DNA of 64,000 nt, from assembly GCF_003573695.1 (NCBI RefSeq), contig NC_039360.1, positions 60,792,815 to 60,856,814 on the forward strand, read 5' to 3'. The notes under the pieces are model-generated. The model saw nothing but the letters and a program-made list of their open reading frames with translations, ran no database searches and was not told the DNA's origin. This DNA is from Papaver somniferum (lineage: Eukaryota; Streptophyta; Magnoliopsida; Ranunculales; Papaveraceae). Position numbers and translations under genes: made by a program. Below are positions 31,944 to 43,278 of the stretch, piece by piece (the stretch's first letter is position 1; each line of letters begins with the position of its first letter).

Positions 31944-33398
31944 CTAGAGTGTCAGCAGCTCTATTAGCCTCATGAAAATATGAGAAATCTTAAGGACCTC
32001 AAAGAAAGGTAGCAGCTTCTCCACCCTGCGCCAAATTTGAATTAAACTCCAAGGAGGTTTCCTAATCTTCTGAACCATCAAATTATAAATATACATAGAG
32101 TCCATGGCCAGATGAATCTTTCTAATACCTTTAACAATGGCTAGGTTTAAACCCAACTCCACTCCATGTAGTTCATGAGCATTAGCCGAAATAGGAGGAC
32201 CACCTCCTTTTGCAGTAGCCACAACATTTCCTGAGCAGTTCCTTAAAATATCTCCCCAACCACCTGAATGATCCTTTTTTGACCCATCAGTGTTAACCAT
32301 AGTTAAATCTTGATCAGGAAAAAGCCAAGAGCAATAAGTAATAACAGAAGGGGGAATAAACTGACATCTAACTCGAATTTTGTCCATAAAACTTCTAGAA
32401 AAAGGGTTATCGTCGGCTTTGCACTGAATAGAACTAACCCTAATTCTGACATCCTCTAAAATGGCGAAACCCACTTGGTCAGTAGAAGAAAATTTACTAG
32501 CAAAAACTCTATTATTCCGCTCTCTCCACAAGTGATGGATAAAACTGTTGAGAATCACTTTCTTCACTCTAGCAATAATAGTCTGGCCAGCAAAAGCTTG
32601 AACATACCAAAGGATTTCCGCAGTCCAGCTCTGACAAGTGTTTCTATAGATTCCCATTTTAAGCAGTAAACCCAGCCATATTCCTGCTGCAAAGCTGCAA
32701 GAATGAAAGAGATGTTCTTCAGTTTCAGGTCCTTGTTCACATAAAACACAAGTAGCAACTGTTAACAAACCCCATTTCAGCATTTTATCTCTTGTTTTCA
32801 GTCTTCCATGCAAGCATAACCAAGTAATGAAGGAGTGTCTCAGCACATGGGATTTAAACCACACAAGACTTTTCCAAAGGATATCCTCTTTTTCCCCTGC
32901 CAAGGTTCTATAAGTATCTTTTATAGTAAAATCCCCAGAACTGCTAGGCTTCCAGACAACCAAATCTTCCACAGACAAATCAAATTCCACCTCCTTGAGC
33001 TGTAAAATAGTTTGATGCAACTCATCCTCCATAGCATCAGGATAATACCAACCCTCATCATCAAGAAAATCAGCCACACGACAGTCAGAGCCATAACACA
33101 GTTCATCAATAGTATCCTTACTGACCCAATCAACTAATTTACCATTAGGATGCCATAAGTCAGTTAGAAACTTTGTGTTCTCCCCATTTCCAATAATATG
33201 TAAGAACATGTTCTTAGCCACTTCCCGCTGCTCTAGAATCCTCCTCCAACACCATGAAGCATCATGAGGAATAGTTAGAGTCCAAAGATCACAATTCTTA
33301 ATCAAATTTGCATGAATCCACTCTCTCCATATGGTCTTCTTACCACTAACCAAGTCCCACAAGTGTCTTAAGTTAGCTGCAGCATTAGTAATTTCCAC
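31944..33398 (-). pseudogene. LINE ORF2 C-terminal half: post-RT region, zf-RVT and RNase H
   Basis: A 484-residue open frame. The region around LLTVATCVLCEQGPETEEHL with a following LFHSC is the zinc-binding zf-RVT motif. It is followed by RVKKVILNSFIHHLWRERNN, then an RNase H domain with MVNTDGSKKDHSGGWG, NAHELHGVELGLNLA and LAMDSMYIYNLM, so the Asp-Glu-Asp residues are present. It is the longest undamaged part of the LINE, but the upstream RT is in other frames, so the ORF2 protein as a whole is broken. Confidence 0.9.
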
Positions 33399-33446
33399 AT
33401 CTCTAACTCCTAAACCCCCTTCATCATAAGGTCTACAAACTATATT

Positions 33447-34801
33447 TCAATTAATGGGATGATATTTTTTCCCCAATTCATCACCGGCCCAAAGGAATTT
33501 CTTGCAAATAGATTTCAGCTCGTTTATAGCCCTCTTAGGTAGAATAAAACAGGATAGCCAAAAGTAAATCATTCCATCTAACACAATTTTAATTAATAAT
33601 AATCTACCTGCATAAGACAGATGCTTGTACTTCCATGACTTAACCCTTTTGGTGACCTTAGAGATCAAAGGCAAGCAATCTTGGTAAGATAATCTTGAAG
33701 AAACGAGAGGAACCCCCATATATCTCACTGGTAATTCTCCTCTACTACATCCTAAACACTGAATAATCTGATCCATTACTCCACTATCAACAGAAGATGA
33801 AAAAAGCGAAGTCTTATTAATATTTAATTCCAGTCATGTGAACTTACTAAAATCCTCCAAAGCAGATTTAAGAGAGGAAGCAACTTTAAAAGTACTCTTG
33901 AAGAACACAAGAACATCATCGGCGAAACATAAATGAGTAAGTTGAGTCAACCTACACCTAGGGTGAAATTCAAAATTAACCATACTCACTTGATGTCGTA
34001 AAGAAAGACTCGTGATTTCCATAACAATAACAAATAAGTAGGGTGATAGAGGGCAGCCTTGTCGAAGGCCCCTACTGGACGAGAAATAACCATACGGCGA
34101 ACCATTAACAAGGACAGAAAACTTTGCAGTCGAAATACAAGTAAGCACCCATGAAGTAAATTGATCAGGAAATCCCATTCTTTTAAGGCACAAAACAATG
34201 GCATCCCAACTAACAGTGTCATAGGTTTTCCGAATATGATCTTTAGAGAGCATCTAGGGGACCCAGTACTTCTATGATACTTCCTAATGATTTCATGTGC
34301 AAGTAAAATGTTATCTTGTATAGTTCTACCAGATATAAACGCAGATTGGTTCATGCTAACTAGATCTTTCAGCACCTTTTTCATTCTCACTGCTAAGATC
34401 TTTGTAATGCATTTATATATGACAGTATAACAAGAAATAGGGCGAAAGTCTGCAACAGTATTAGGATTTTCAACTTTAGGAACCAAAGTCAAAAAGGTAC
34501 TGTTTACCTCACCAAGCAGCCTTCCTAAGATGAAATTTTTTTGGACAACCTTAACAAAATCACCTTCAATGATAGTCCAGCAAGATTTGAAAAAATGACT
34601 CGTAAAACCGTCCGGGCCTGGGGCTTTGTTAGAACCAATACAGGATAAGGCATATACAATCTCCTCCCTGGTAATTGGAGCACTAAGACCTGCTTTTTCA
34701 TCATCACCGGTAACATTAGTAAACTGCAGGAAATCAACATCCATCAGATTAGTACCACTAGGTTCATTACCCTTAAATAAAGAAGATAAATTTTTGTACA
34801 C
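33447..34801 (-). pseudogene. LINE reverse transcriptase, frameshifted
   Basis: Three overlapping minus frames together carry the RT: SCIGSNKAPGPDGFTSHFFK, PKVENPNTVADFRPISC, MNQSAFISGRTIQDNILLA, YDTVSWDAIV, VNGSPYGYFSSSRGLRQGCP, the active-site LCFADDVLVFFK, and LPVRYMGVPLVSSRLS with the thumb. At least two frameshifts (near 34250 and 33800) separate them. In an active element this domain performs target-primed reverse transcription. Confidence 0.92.
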
Positions 34802-35386
34802 TCGAAAGCAATCTCCTTGTCATCTTCAAGAGTGTGACCAAGCTCGTCCTTCAAAGTGAGAATGTTATTCCTACATCTCCTTTCTTTTAAAGTACTGTGG
34901 AAAAAATGATTATTTGAGTCCCCTAATTCCATCCACTGCACCCTAGATTTCTTCCTAAGCATAGAAACTTCATGCCTAGCCAAATTAGCGTAATGAGAAA
35001 CAACTCTCTTCTCCACGTAAGCAACATGTTGATCCAAAGGGTGAAGCTAAACTGCAGCTTGAGCACTAACCATCATCCTTTTAGCCTCAATCACTGATTC
35101 AGAATATTAGCAAATTTCTCTTTCCTCAAATCAACTAATCTTCTCTTCACCTTCTTAAGTTTAGAGACAAGAATAAACATAGGGTTGCCCTTAACTTTTT
35201 CCCTCCAAACCTCTCTAACAATATTCATAAAATCAGGGTCTTCAGTTAAGTAGTTGAAAAAACGGAAAGGAGGAGGACCATGTTGCCTTTCTTCATACAC
35301 AGAAACAACCACAGGCGAATGATCAGAAATCTCGGGAACAAGAAATTCAGCCTTAGAAGCATTAAAATAGGTAACCCACTCAATAT
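34802..35386 (-). pseudogene. LINE ORF2 linker between endonuclease and RT
   Basis: Minus frames contain VQWMELGDSNNHFFHSTLKE, the hallmark of the region before the RT in plant L1 elements (D-x-N-x-x-F-F), preceded by KLKKVKRRLVDLRKEKF. The endonuclease proper is not present. Confidence 0.85.
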
Positions 35387-35398
35387 TGAAAAATTAGT

Positions 35399-36150
35399 CT
35401 TCTTACTCTTATCTACGAATTAGAGATAGTTCTTGTTTCCACGACGTGTAGTTGTTTTTTTATTGAGCGGCGTGCATCATCTTTGTATCGTCTCACGCAG
35501 ATTACTGAAGCAAGATAATTTTGTTCCTGATTTCTAAAAATTGGGATGCCTATGGAAACTAAACATCCATAGTTCATATTTGATCACCCTAAGTAAATGC
35601 AGTAGATAATTGTGCATCAGGAATGTGGCTATGGTGTGTACAGGTGTGCCCATGTTTGGCACACTTTATAGAGGCCCACATGATATTTGTTTGGAATATA
35701 TTCTTGGAAACGGATCCAACATGGCACATGCATGTCATTTGGCTTTCACATAATGGAAAAAAAAAATTGAAATTATTGCCAGGGGTTTTCTAGTGTTTGT
35801 GAAAGATGTTGCGTTATTGGAAGAAAATTATCAAATAATAATTAGTGGATTTATTATGTCGGAGATCACGTCTGTTTATACTGTATCTCTACAAGTTATA
35901 TATCTTTACGCATGGCTTGGCACTGTAACTGTTTGGTCTTTAGAAGCGCTTGCTAGCGGGTGAAATTGCTAGAGCATTGTAATAAATCCATGCAGGTGCA
36001 GGGAAATTCCTAATTTTCACTGGTCGGTGCCTTTGTAAAGTAAAGATAAAACACATAAACTAAGAAAAGAGGATTCGGTAAGGTTATGTGGACAACAGTG
36101 AGACAAGATGGTCTTTAAGTTCCCGGCTGGTGCACTCAATTTTTCTTTAT
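35399..36150. other. Intergenic DNA
   Basis: No gene or repeat family was recognised. It contains scattered A/T runs. Confidence 0.4.
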
Positions 36151-36156
36151 TTTTTA

Positions 36157-36285
36157 GCCCGACATCTCCAGACTCCATGGGATTTGCCATTGGTTGGATC
36201 CAATTCTTTAATTGGGATTAGCCCGAAATCTCCAGACTCCATGGGATTTGCCATTGGTTGGATCCAATTCTTTTACTTATCAAAA
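36157..36285. repeat. Recent tandem duplication, ~64-bp unit, followed by an A run
   Basis: Two nearly identical copies of TAGCCCGACATCTCCAGACT...TTGGTTGGATCCAATTCTTT lie back to back (about 36157-36220 and 36221-36280). An uninterrupted A tract at 36281-36293 follows, suggesting a retroposed or slippage-derived sequence. Confidence 0.85.
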
Positions 36286-36293
36286 AAAAAAAA

Positions 36294-37292
36294 CGTACTC
36301 TATTTGAAATTGTTGAGTAAGGTTGATGGGAAAAACAAAACAAAGTGGCCAGCCTATTTATTGCCTTTTACTCACCGACAGAACTTACATATTGGTATCA
36401 CACTCGCCTCTATTTTCAATTTAGGACGACGAAAGCAGCAGCCGTGCATACGACACAGCAGGGACAATTTTCAGGCACAGAACGGCAAAGTAGGCCGTGG
36501 GTTCTCAACACAGAGGATCTACGGCCCGGCAAGGTACATGATATGCACACTCCGATGCGTCATGTGCTTGCCGTGTCGGCACATTTTACACCTCAGCTTG
36601 TGACCGAGTGTGCATAACGTGTGTACCGGTACTATCTGGTTTGATCATACGGTTTTGCTACATACACGACGAAGTGTATTCACCGAGAGGATCCAGTGGC
36701 AGAAAGGTCACCCTCTCTACATTGGGGTAGGATGAGGTAAGACTGAGCCCCACCTCCTCTCACATTGGGATGGGGTTTGAAACGTTCATAACTTTTATGT
36801 AACCTATTCTTGACGCTGACGTTTCAACAGAGCTACTGTTTCGTACTTACCCAGCCACCAAAGGGGATAACAATAAATGAGCAACCTTTGCGTCATATGG
36901 CAGTCAAATAATGAACCCCCTTTGATCATTTCATGGTCCATGTACGTCTTTGATTTGAACCAGGTTAGTCGACTTTAGCCACACTTTATAGTAGTAGTAT
37001 GGTAACTATGGTTTCTAAAAGGTCAAACAAAGATTAAGATATTATAATGAGTAAAACTCTACGTAATGAGCTTAGTCCATATCAATGCGTGTTTATATGA
37101 TTTAGTTTTTAAGTATTCTGCATGCATAAAGTGTGCCCATATTTTGACCTGTTCTTTCCTAAATGCTACGTTTTCTTCCTTAATTGACAATCTTTTCACC
37201 TTTGTTTTCTTTTGCTATTCAAATCATTAGCTGTGCATGAATTGAAATTTTTTAATTACTGCTCTAACAGATTTTCATCATATATTCCTTTT
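36294..37292. other. Intergenic DNA
   Basis: Open frames near 36340-36617 have no recognisable similarity and I do not call them. No other structure was found. Confidence 0.4.
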
Positions 37293-37297
37293 CACCC

Positions 37298-38150
37298 TGT
37301 GTACACATATATCTCACTATCAGACACGTGTATATAAAAAGATACGTGGAAAGGATGCAGGCCAAGACATCAAAACATGATGCGCTGCGAAACACCGAAT
37401 AAACCCCGAAAAGTTACTTTATCTCATCCCCAAAAGAAGCTAAGATCAACGGTGGAGAGAAAGTTAGCTGACACGGACGTGACAGGGGCAGAAGACACTT
37501 GTCTGACACGAGCAGACCTCTCAACTACCCGCATTAAACACTCTGAGCAGTGTACGTGTCGATCAACCTGTGGAACGAGCGAGGATATATCTGCGGGATC
37601 AAGGGGCAAACGCAGACCTCTGCGTGATAGACGCAAGAACACAAGAAGATAAGGTTTCAACGGCCTTCAGAGATGGATCCCACATTCTAACTTTATAAAT
37701 ACCCCTTCTCCACCAAGAGGAAAGGGGATCGGAAAAATCAGGAAGGGAAGGAGAGAGAGAGATTGCAAGTGTAAGTTAATCCTTTAGAAGAGAGAAACAT
37801 GTAAACCCAAAAATCATTCGACTACTCGTGTAACCGTGAAGAATATAGTAAAACAACAAACCCCGTGGACGTAGGCCTTAGTGCTGAACCACGTAAACCT
37901 CGGTCTTGTTTACATTTCAGCACTTTATATTTGTCTAACCCCATGGATCTTTACTTATACGTTTTGCTTTCTTTGTTTTTACCTATATCTCGTGCGCAAA
38001 CGCCTCGCATGGAGTTGTTAGATGAGGCTATGATAAACCCGAAGGTTTTGAGCCAAGGAATCAACACTAGGATATCATCATCACAAATCTCTCTAGATTA
38101 CGATGATTGGTTGTGAACATTCGGATGCCTTCGTGATTTATGTGTTCACA
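37298..38150 (+). mobile_element. Solo LTR, 853 bp, with perfect 5-bp target duplication
   Basis: CACCC precedes TGTGTACACATATATC (37298), and CACCC follows ...GATTTATGTGTTCACA (38150). The ends are inverted repeats over 16 bases with two mismatches. Inside, plus orientation is shown by a TATA box (TTTATAAATACCCC, about 37691-37704), a GA-rich leader and the CCGTGGACGTAGGCC...GAACCACGTAAACC block (about 37863-37900), which resembles the conserved R/U5 region of plant gypsy-type LTRs. There is no internal region, hence a solo LTR. Short open frames within it are not called. Confidence 0.88.
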
Positions 38151-38155
38151 CACCC

Positions 38156-39165
38156 AAAATTCAAACATTATGGGGTGGCGCATGCAGCAGAGTGTATCAG
38201 ATTCTGCACACTTCCTAAGAAATGTAATGACATAAAATCTTTCTCTCTTTTATGTTAACAATTTTCATGAGCTGCAACATTTAATATGCAAAAATAAAGA
38301 TTTTGTTGGAATTTCTGATAAAATGGAATACGAAAAGATCAGCATTCAAAATTTTAGTACAGTATATTAACTCTATTTGATGCTGAGATTATAATTAAGA
38401 GGTCAACTTAGTTTAATTTATCTGTATATAAGTAGCATTTATTATGTATGATTTTACTGGATGATTCTGTCAAACGATGGTGTGGTGGCCTGCTTAGAGA
38501 CCTTAATTACCACTGCCGGAAGTACTAATTTTTTTGTTGAAGCATCGGAAGTACTGATGTGATCACATGGATGGAATTCTTGGTCGGTTAAACACCGGCG
38601 TAAAATTCTCGATCCATATTTCAACCAATAATTAACTCATCATTTTCACTTTACCGACAAACTGTTTGTCATGATCAGAAGTATTATTAAATGGAAATCA
38701 TCAAGTCCAAACCAAACCAAATAGTTGAGGACTATGTACACATGGAGATGCTGCTGTCGACATTAAAACCAAAACATAGAGCTTGACTACAAATTTTATT
38801 TATATATCTGAATCTCAAGTCTGTAAAAATAAAATAAAATAAAAAATACTAATCCGAACACTATCTTAACACGGTAGGGGCTGTGAAATACTGACCACTT
38901 CGATACTTCCTCCATGGATATAAAAATAGAAAAAGAAAAAGGCACATGAAGAAGAAAAGTCCAAAATATTGGCTGGACCGTGTTTGGTTGTCTGCAGGTT
39001 TTTGTTTTGGTATATAAAGAGAGATTACTAGGAAAACACCAACTCATCTTAATTTTTGGATCCACGACTCACTCTGCACTGTAAGCTAATTGTTTTCTGC
39101 TCATCAACAAATCCAAATCTATATCTCTATTTCTGTTGGTTCAACGTTTAAAAATTAAATCAACC
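38156..39165 (+). promoter_or_regulatory. Upstream region of the 269-aa gene, with TATA box at 39011-39018
   Basis: TATATAAAGAGAG lies ~150 bases before the ATG at 39166, with a C/A-rich leader between. The more distal part (38156-38990) holds no recognised feature. Confidence 0.6.
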
Positions 39166-39975
39166 ATGGCAACTGTTGAGTGTGTCAAGCAGCAGCAGCA
39201 TCAGCATCATCAAGCACAACAACAACAACACAAGTATCATCAAATGAATAGCAGCTCATTCAAGATCCCTATGTGGTTATGTATGAGACCATCAATTACC
39301 CAAGAAGATTATCAAGATCATCATCTCTCAAAATGGGATACTGAGAATTCAAAATTTCATCAACAAGGCGATAATAAGGAGAACAAGAGCAAGAAGAGTC
39401 ATAACAGAAGTAGTAGCAGTTGTAGTATTGATAAAGATGCACCAGGATCACCAAAAGTAGGATGTATGGGTCAAGTCAAGCACAATACTCATCAGCAACA
39501 ACTTACATTTTTATCAGCAAATAATCAACATACAACAAGTAACAAGAGATACTTCAAGCTCAACAAAATGTTCTCATCAAACAGCTTCAGTTACGCTAGA
39601 ACCACCTCAAGAACCAATCATATGATTACCGCTACTACTACTACTACTACTACAGGTCCAAACAATTCTAAGCTATTACTCCAGCACCACAACCACAATA
39701 CTAAAGATCAACAGGAACAACATGCTGCATCTTCATCGGAATCTTCGTCTAGTTCTTTGTCGGAATCATCGTCGTCTACCACGACTTCTTCGTCTTCTTT
39801 TTCTCTAGCTAGTGTTGGTGATTTAGACCCTCCTCTACCTGTTATTAAGCGGTCGCTGACTACTACTAATGCATGTAATGGTGATGTTAGTAGCATATGG
39901 AAAAGGCGGTGTGGTGGCGAGGTGGCTTTGAAAGGTCTTCAGCTATCTTCAACGATTAAGAGACCTATCAAATAG
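39166..39975 (+). CDS. Plant-specific low-complexity protein (Gln/His- and Ser-rich), 269 aa, single exon
   Basis: I chose the ATG at 39166 (CAACCATGGCA, good plant context). The open frame runs upstream only from a non-ATG codon. The protein begins MATVECVKQQQHQHH, with a Gln/His tract, then a conserved-looking block FKIPMWLCMRPS, a KSKKSHNRSSSSCSIDKDAP stretch and PGSPKVGCMGQVK, a block I associate with a family of uncharacterised plant proteins. YFKLNKMFSSNSF, a poly-Thr run, a long Ser tract (about residues 185-215) and VGDLDPPLPVIKR, with a basic C-terminus, follow. It has no enzyme motif, signal peptide or membrane segment. The function is unknown; the conserved PGSPKVGCMGQVK and KLNKMFS blocks argue that it is a real gene. 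Confidence 0.8.
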   Translation: MATVECVKQQQHQHHQAQQQQHKYHQMNSSSFKIPMWLCMRPSITQEDYQDHHLSKWDTENSKFHQQGDNKENKSKKSHNRSSSSCSIDKDAPGSPKVGCMGQVKHNTHQQQLTFLSANNQHTTSNKRYFKLNKMFSSNSFSYARTTSRTNHMITATTTTTTTGPNNSKLLLQHHNHNTKDQQEQHAASSSESSSSSLSESSSSTTTSSSSFSLASVGDLDPPLPVIKRSLTTTNACNGDVSSIWKRRCGGEVALKGLQLSSTIKRPIK

Positions 39976-42900
39976 TATTGTTAAAATTCCTCAACCTCTA
40001 GCTTCTCTTTGAATGATTTGTTAATGTAAACCAGATTCTTTTACTCATTTTAGATTATAATGAAGAATATTTTACATCGCACTCTTTCAATTTCTTATTT
40101 TTTGATCATTAATTCTTAATCAAACAAAGATTATCCCATGGATGAATCACCAGTAACTTTGAAAATTTGAGACACCTCGCAAAATCACCAGTAACTGTTG
40201 TCAGTGACATCACAGCCTAAATCAAGACACTTCCCAAAACATTTCCAAAAGGAAAACACCCCAGATTTTTCCTCCGTGGGGTGAAAACTACACTTACTAA
40301 GTCACCACACTCCGCACATATTTTGAACGAAGAATCCCTAACCAGAAAACGAGGCAGGTAGGGATTTCAAACCCCAAAACAAGCCTCCCCTGTCGACAGA
40401 AGGATAAGGTAGTTCGGCCATACCTTTACAGAATAGTACTCGTGCACACCTCCCTATGGAATCTGTTGAGTTTTGATGATAATCGTAATTCTGCAACGCA
40501 TTGTATGTTTGTTGTTAATAGAATTATTTCTTGTGACTTACAAAAAAAAAGAATTATTTCTTGTGGCGCAGCAATAGCACCCATGAAAAAAAGGGAAGAA
40601 CCAGCATTTAACCCTGCTCATCTGGAACAAAACCCTGCCCTAGTCACCCTAAGGCAATAGACATCATCCACCTTCGGAACTGTAAGTGTGTCTATAAAAT
40701 CAAGCCCAGTGACGATATTGAGCTACCTTTGCAGTGGGATAAACGTATAAACCTAGCAGTCATCATCATATTAAAATAACCTAAATAAATTCATTTTCTA
40801 AAATGTGGCACCACTCATCTAACACAACTCATCAGAATAACAAGATCTCCGATCTCTCTTGGCTGCCTTAGACATATCACATAGGAGTCGCAATCTTTAG
40901 GATCCATTTTACAAAAATAACTTTTACTTTACATCCAGATACTCATTATCTGTCAGAATGGTGTTCTAGTTACATTCCTGGGATCCAAGACATTTAGGTC
41001 CCCACAGGAGTTGCTTTTACCGGGATTTGCCTGGATCGGAAATGTTTTAGCCTACATAGTGCTTGCTCTTAGCTCCAAACAAGTTTCGGGCTGACCACTG
41101 GAGCATAACTGGTTCTTTATATTTGAACATACAATCGTTAACTTTATGGGAACACATCATCTACAGAACACTTTTGTTCAGACTAAAGTGCAAAGCATTC
41201 CTCTAGTCCAGTTGGTCACTTTGTATTTGATGTTTAGGCTACCGAATACTCACATGTAGGCACCACAAGTAAAATATGGTAGGCACGCATATAATGTCCC
41301 TAGCACATTTTGTTGTTTCGGAGTCCCCCAGACGGGCCAGACCACATTGCATGCATGGTGAACAAACAGCAATAGCAAAAAAAGGCTTATAGGTATACTC
41401 TTAAATTAACATGTCATGGACAGATGAGTGATTGAGATTCTAAGCACAGAGGTAGGAGCAAAGTGGGTTACTATGATTAATAGGATTGGTTCAAGATTCA
41501 TGAATCTAGTTGATCCAAATGTGGTAGAGTCCTGGCTTATGTGCGCTTCCTATACAACAGAGTGCATGATTGCACCAGTCTTGTCGATGCATGTTCAATC
41601 TGCGTATAATTCAGATCCACATCTGAGACGTCCTTAAACCTGAACCCAGATGTCTAAAACATCGAGTTAAGCGGCAAAGAACGAGATCGCATGAAAAGTA
41701 ATCAGAAACAAAATATCCCGCGCATACCTAAGTGGCGTTTCCTACACGTGTCACTTAAGCCCTTATTTGATCCTTGAATTAGTATCGGACATCAACAAAA
41801 GCTAGTTCCCTACAGGCGTCAATTTATCATAAGTACTCTCTTACCCTATGACTGTAACTCGTCTCCCTTGATCTAAAATATGAAGTAATTACCAATTAGC
41901 CAATAAAGAAGCTCTACACATGAAGTCTAAGAATAAAAGCCAAGGAAAGAAATCAATAAGAGAAGGATCATTTCAAAGTTTAACCAATATAGCAATACGA
42001 CCTAACTTGCCAAAAGCTACGATGATAAAATCACATTTTCATTTGCTATCCAGATCGTACTTGGGAACCAAGTACAGAAAGGAAAAAAATAAATTAAAAT
42101 CTTAAACTGCTGCTATCATTGCTTCCGTATGCTGAAGGAAATAAATGCATCTAATACTAACCTTCTTTGAAGTAACTTTCCGAGCCAAGAACCTAGACAT
42201 CCTGAGCCTGGAAATGCATCAAGTAATCAATGTCAACTGAACATCAGAAATTTCCGCTCCTGCAAGAGATTAAAATGAAAATTCATTGCTTTCACATCAA
42301 TAGCTATCCCTGAAACACATACCAGAACCACTTGTCATCAAGAAAACAGCATAACATTATATATAAATAATAATGAAGATCATGGAAAATCAGTACTTAT
42401 AAACCACAATGACTAAATATCCCAGCAGCTCAGCAAGTATCAAGTCTACAACCTTGACAAGCCAACCTACACCATCCGCATCCAATGGTTAAAAAAACTT
42501 TACAGCCCAGTCAGTTATTCCTGCAACAGACAACACTCAAAGAAGTGATATGACGATCCAACAATTGGGATTCAGAATAGCCTTGTGTATGAGTCATATC
42601 ACGGTCTCTGTTTCAATAAATGAGTAAACCTCCATCACAGTTGATGGAAATAAACCCAATAAAACTATCCATGCAATCCATTAACAGACTAGCTCCAAAG
42701 AAACCAATTCCAGAATTAAAATAGATAGGCAAGAGACAGGCAATAAAGAAAAAGCAATAAAATTGCTATCTGTGATTTCTAATTACTGTACACAGTGGTA
42801 CAATGACTAACTGCAAAGACTCGTCTCCAAATGCTAACTGCACTCCAAGAACAGCGATGCTAACGATATCCACACTAAGTTTTAGAGGATGCAATATAAT

Positions 42901-43278
42901 AATACCTTTCTAATTTCTCATATACAGTTTACAGGAAAGCACAGCCTGCATACAACCCTCCCCTATGGGGGAAAGGCAACCTCAAGCTTGTTGCCATACA
43001 TTAAATGGAAAGAAACCTCATCCTCTGTACAGTTGCTCTCAGAATGTGTATACAACAACGATGACAAAACTTTCATATCTGAACGAACGGTAGGAGGCAG
43101 TCCCAGTTGATATGGGACCGAACGGCCAGGTCCCTAACCCAATGATATATCCTTTTACTTGTAAAATGGGACCAACAATCACAATTAACCTCCGAGCAGA
43201 GATCAGCAGAGCTCTTGGATAGGCTGTGGCTGGCCATTAAGGAAACAAAGAACCCAAAAGAGATTTGATATTTCAGTC
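39976..43278. other. Intergenic region, including likely spliced 3' UTR of the PHD gene
   Basis: Near 39976-40080 is the 3' end of the 269-aa gene. On the minus strand, blocks bounded by good splice signals but non-coding (for example about 42165-42259, acceptor CTCTTGCAG, donor AAG|GTTAG; and an acceptor GTTGCAG|GAATAAC near 42523) may be untranslated exons of the PHD gene. Short frames near 40442, 41428, 41920 and 42889 have no supporting similarity. The rest shows nothing recognisable. Confidence 0.4.

Larger units (their letters stand above)
31753..35386 (-). mobile_element. L1-type LINE, 3.6 kb, 5'-truncated, with 12-bp target-site duplication
   Basis: TGAAAAATTAGT flanks the insert at 31741-31752 and 35387-35398. 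The left end is a T run (31755-31762), i.e. the poly(A) tail of a minus-strand element. The content in minus order is the end of the endonuclease-RT linker, RT, thumb, a zinc-knuckle-like region and RNase H. The apurinic endonuclease domain is missing, which indicates 5' truncation on insertion. The T run is only about 8 bases, so the tail has shortened. Confidence 0.92.

Noticed and set aside
36088..36617. 171- and 90-codon overlapping plus frames
   Set aside because: They begin in the tandem duplication, run through the poly(A) tract, and show no recognisable domain.
37377..37652. Plus and minus frames of ~80-90 codons
   Set aside because: They fall inside the 853-bp solo LTR and have no protein similarity.
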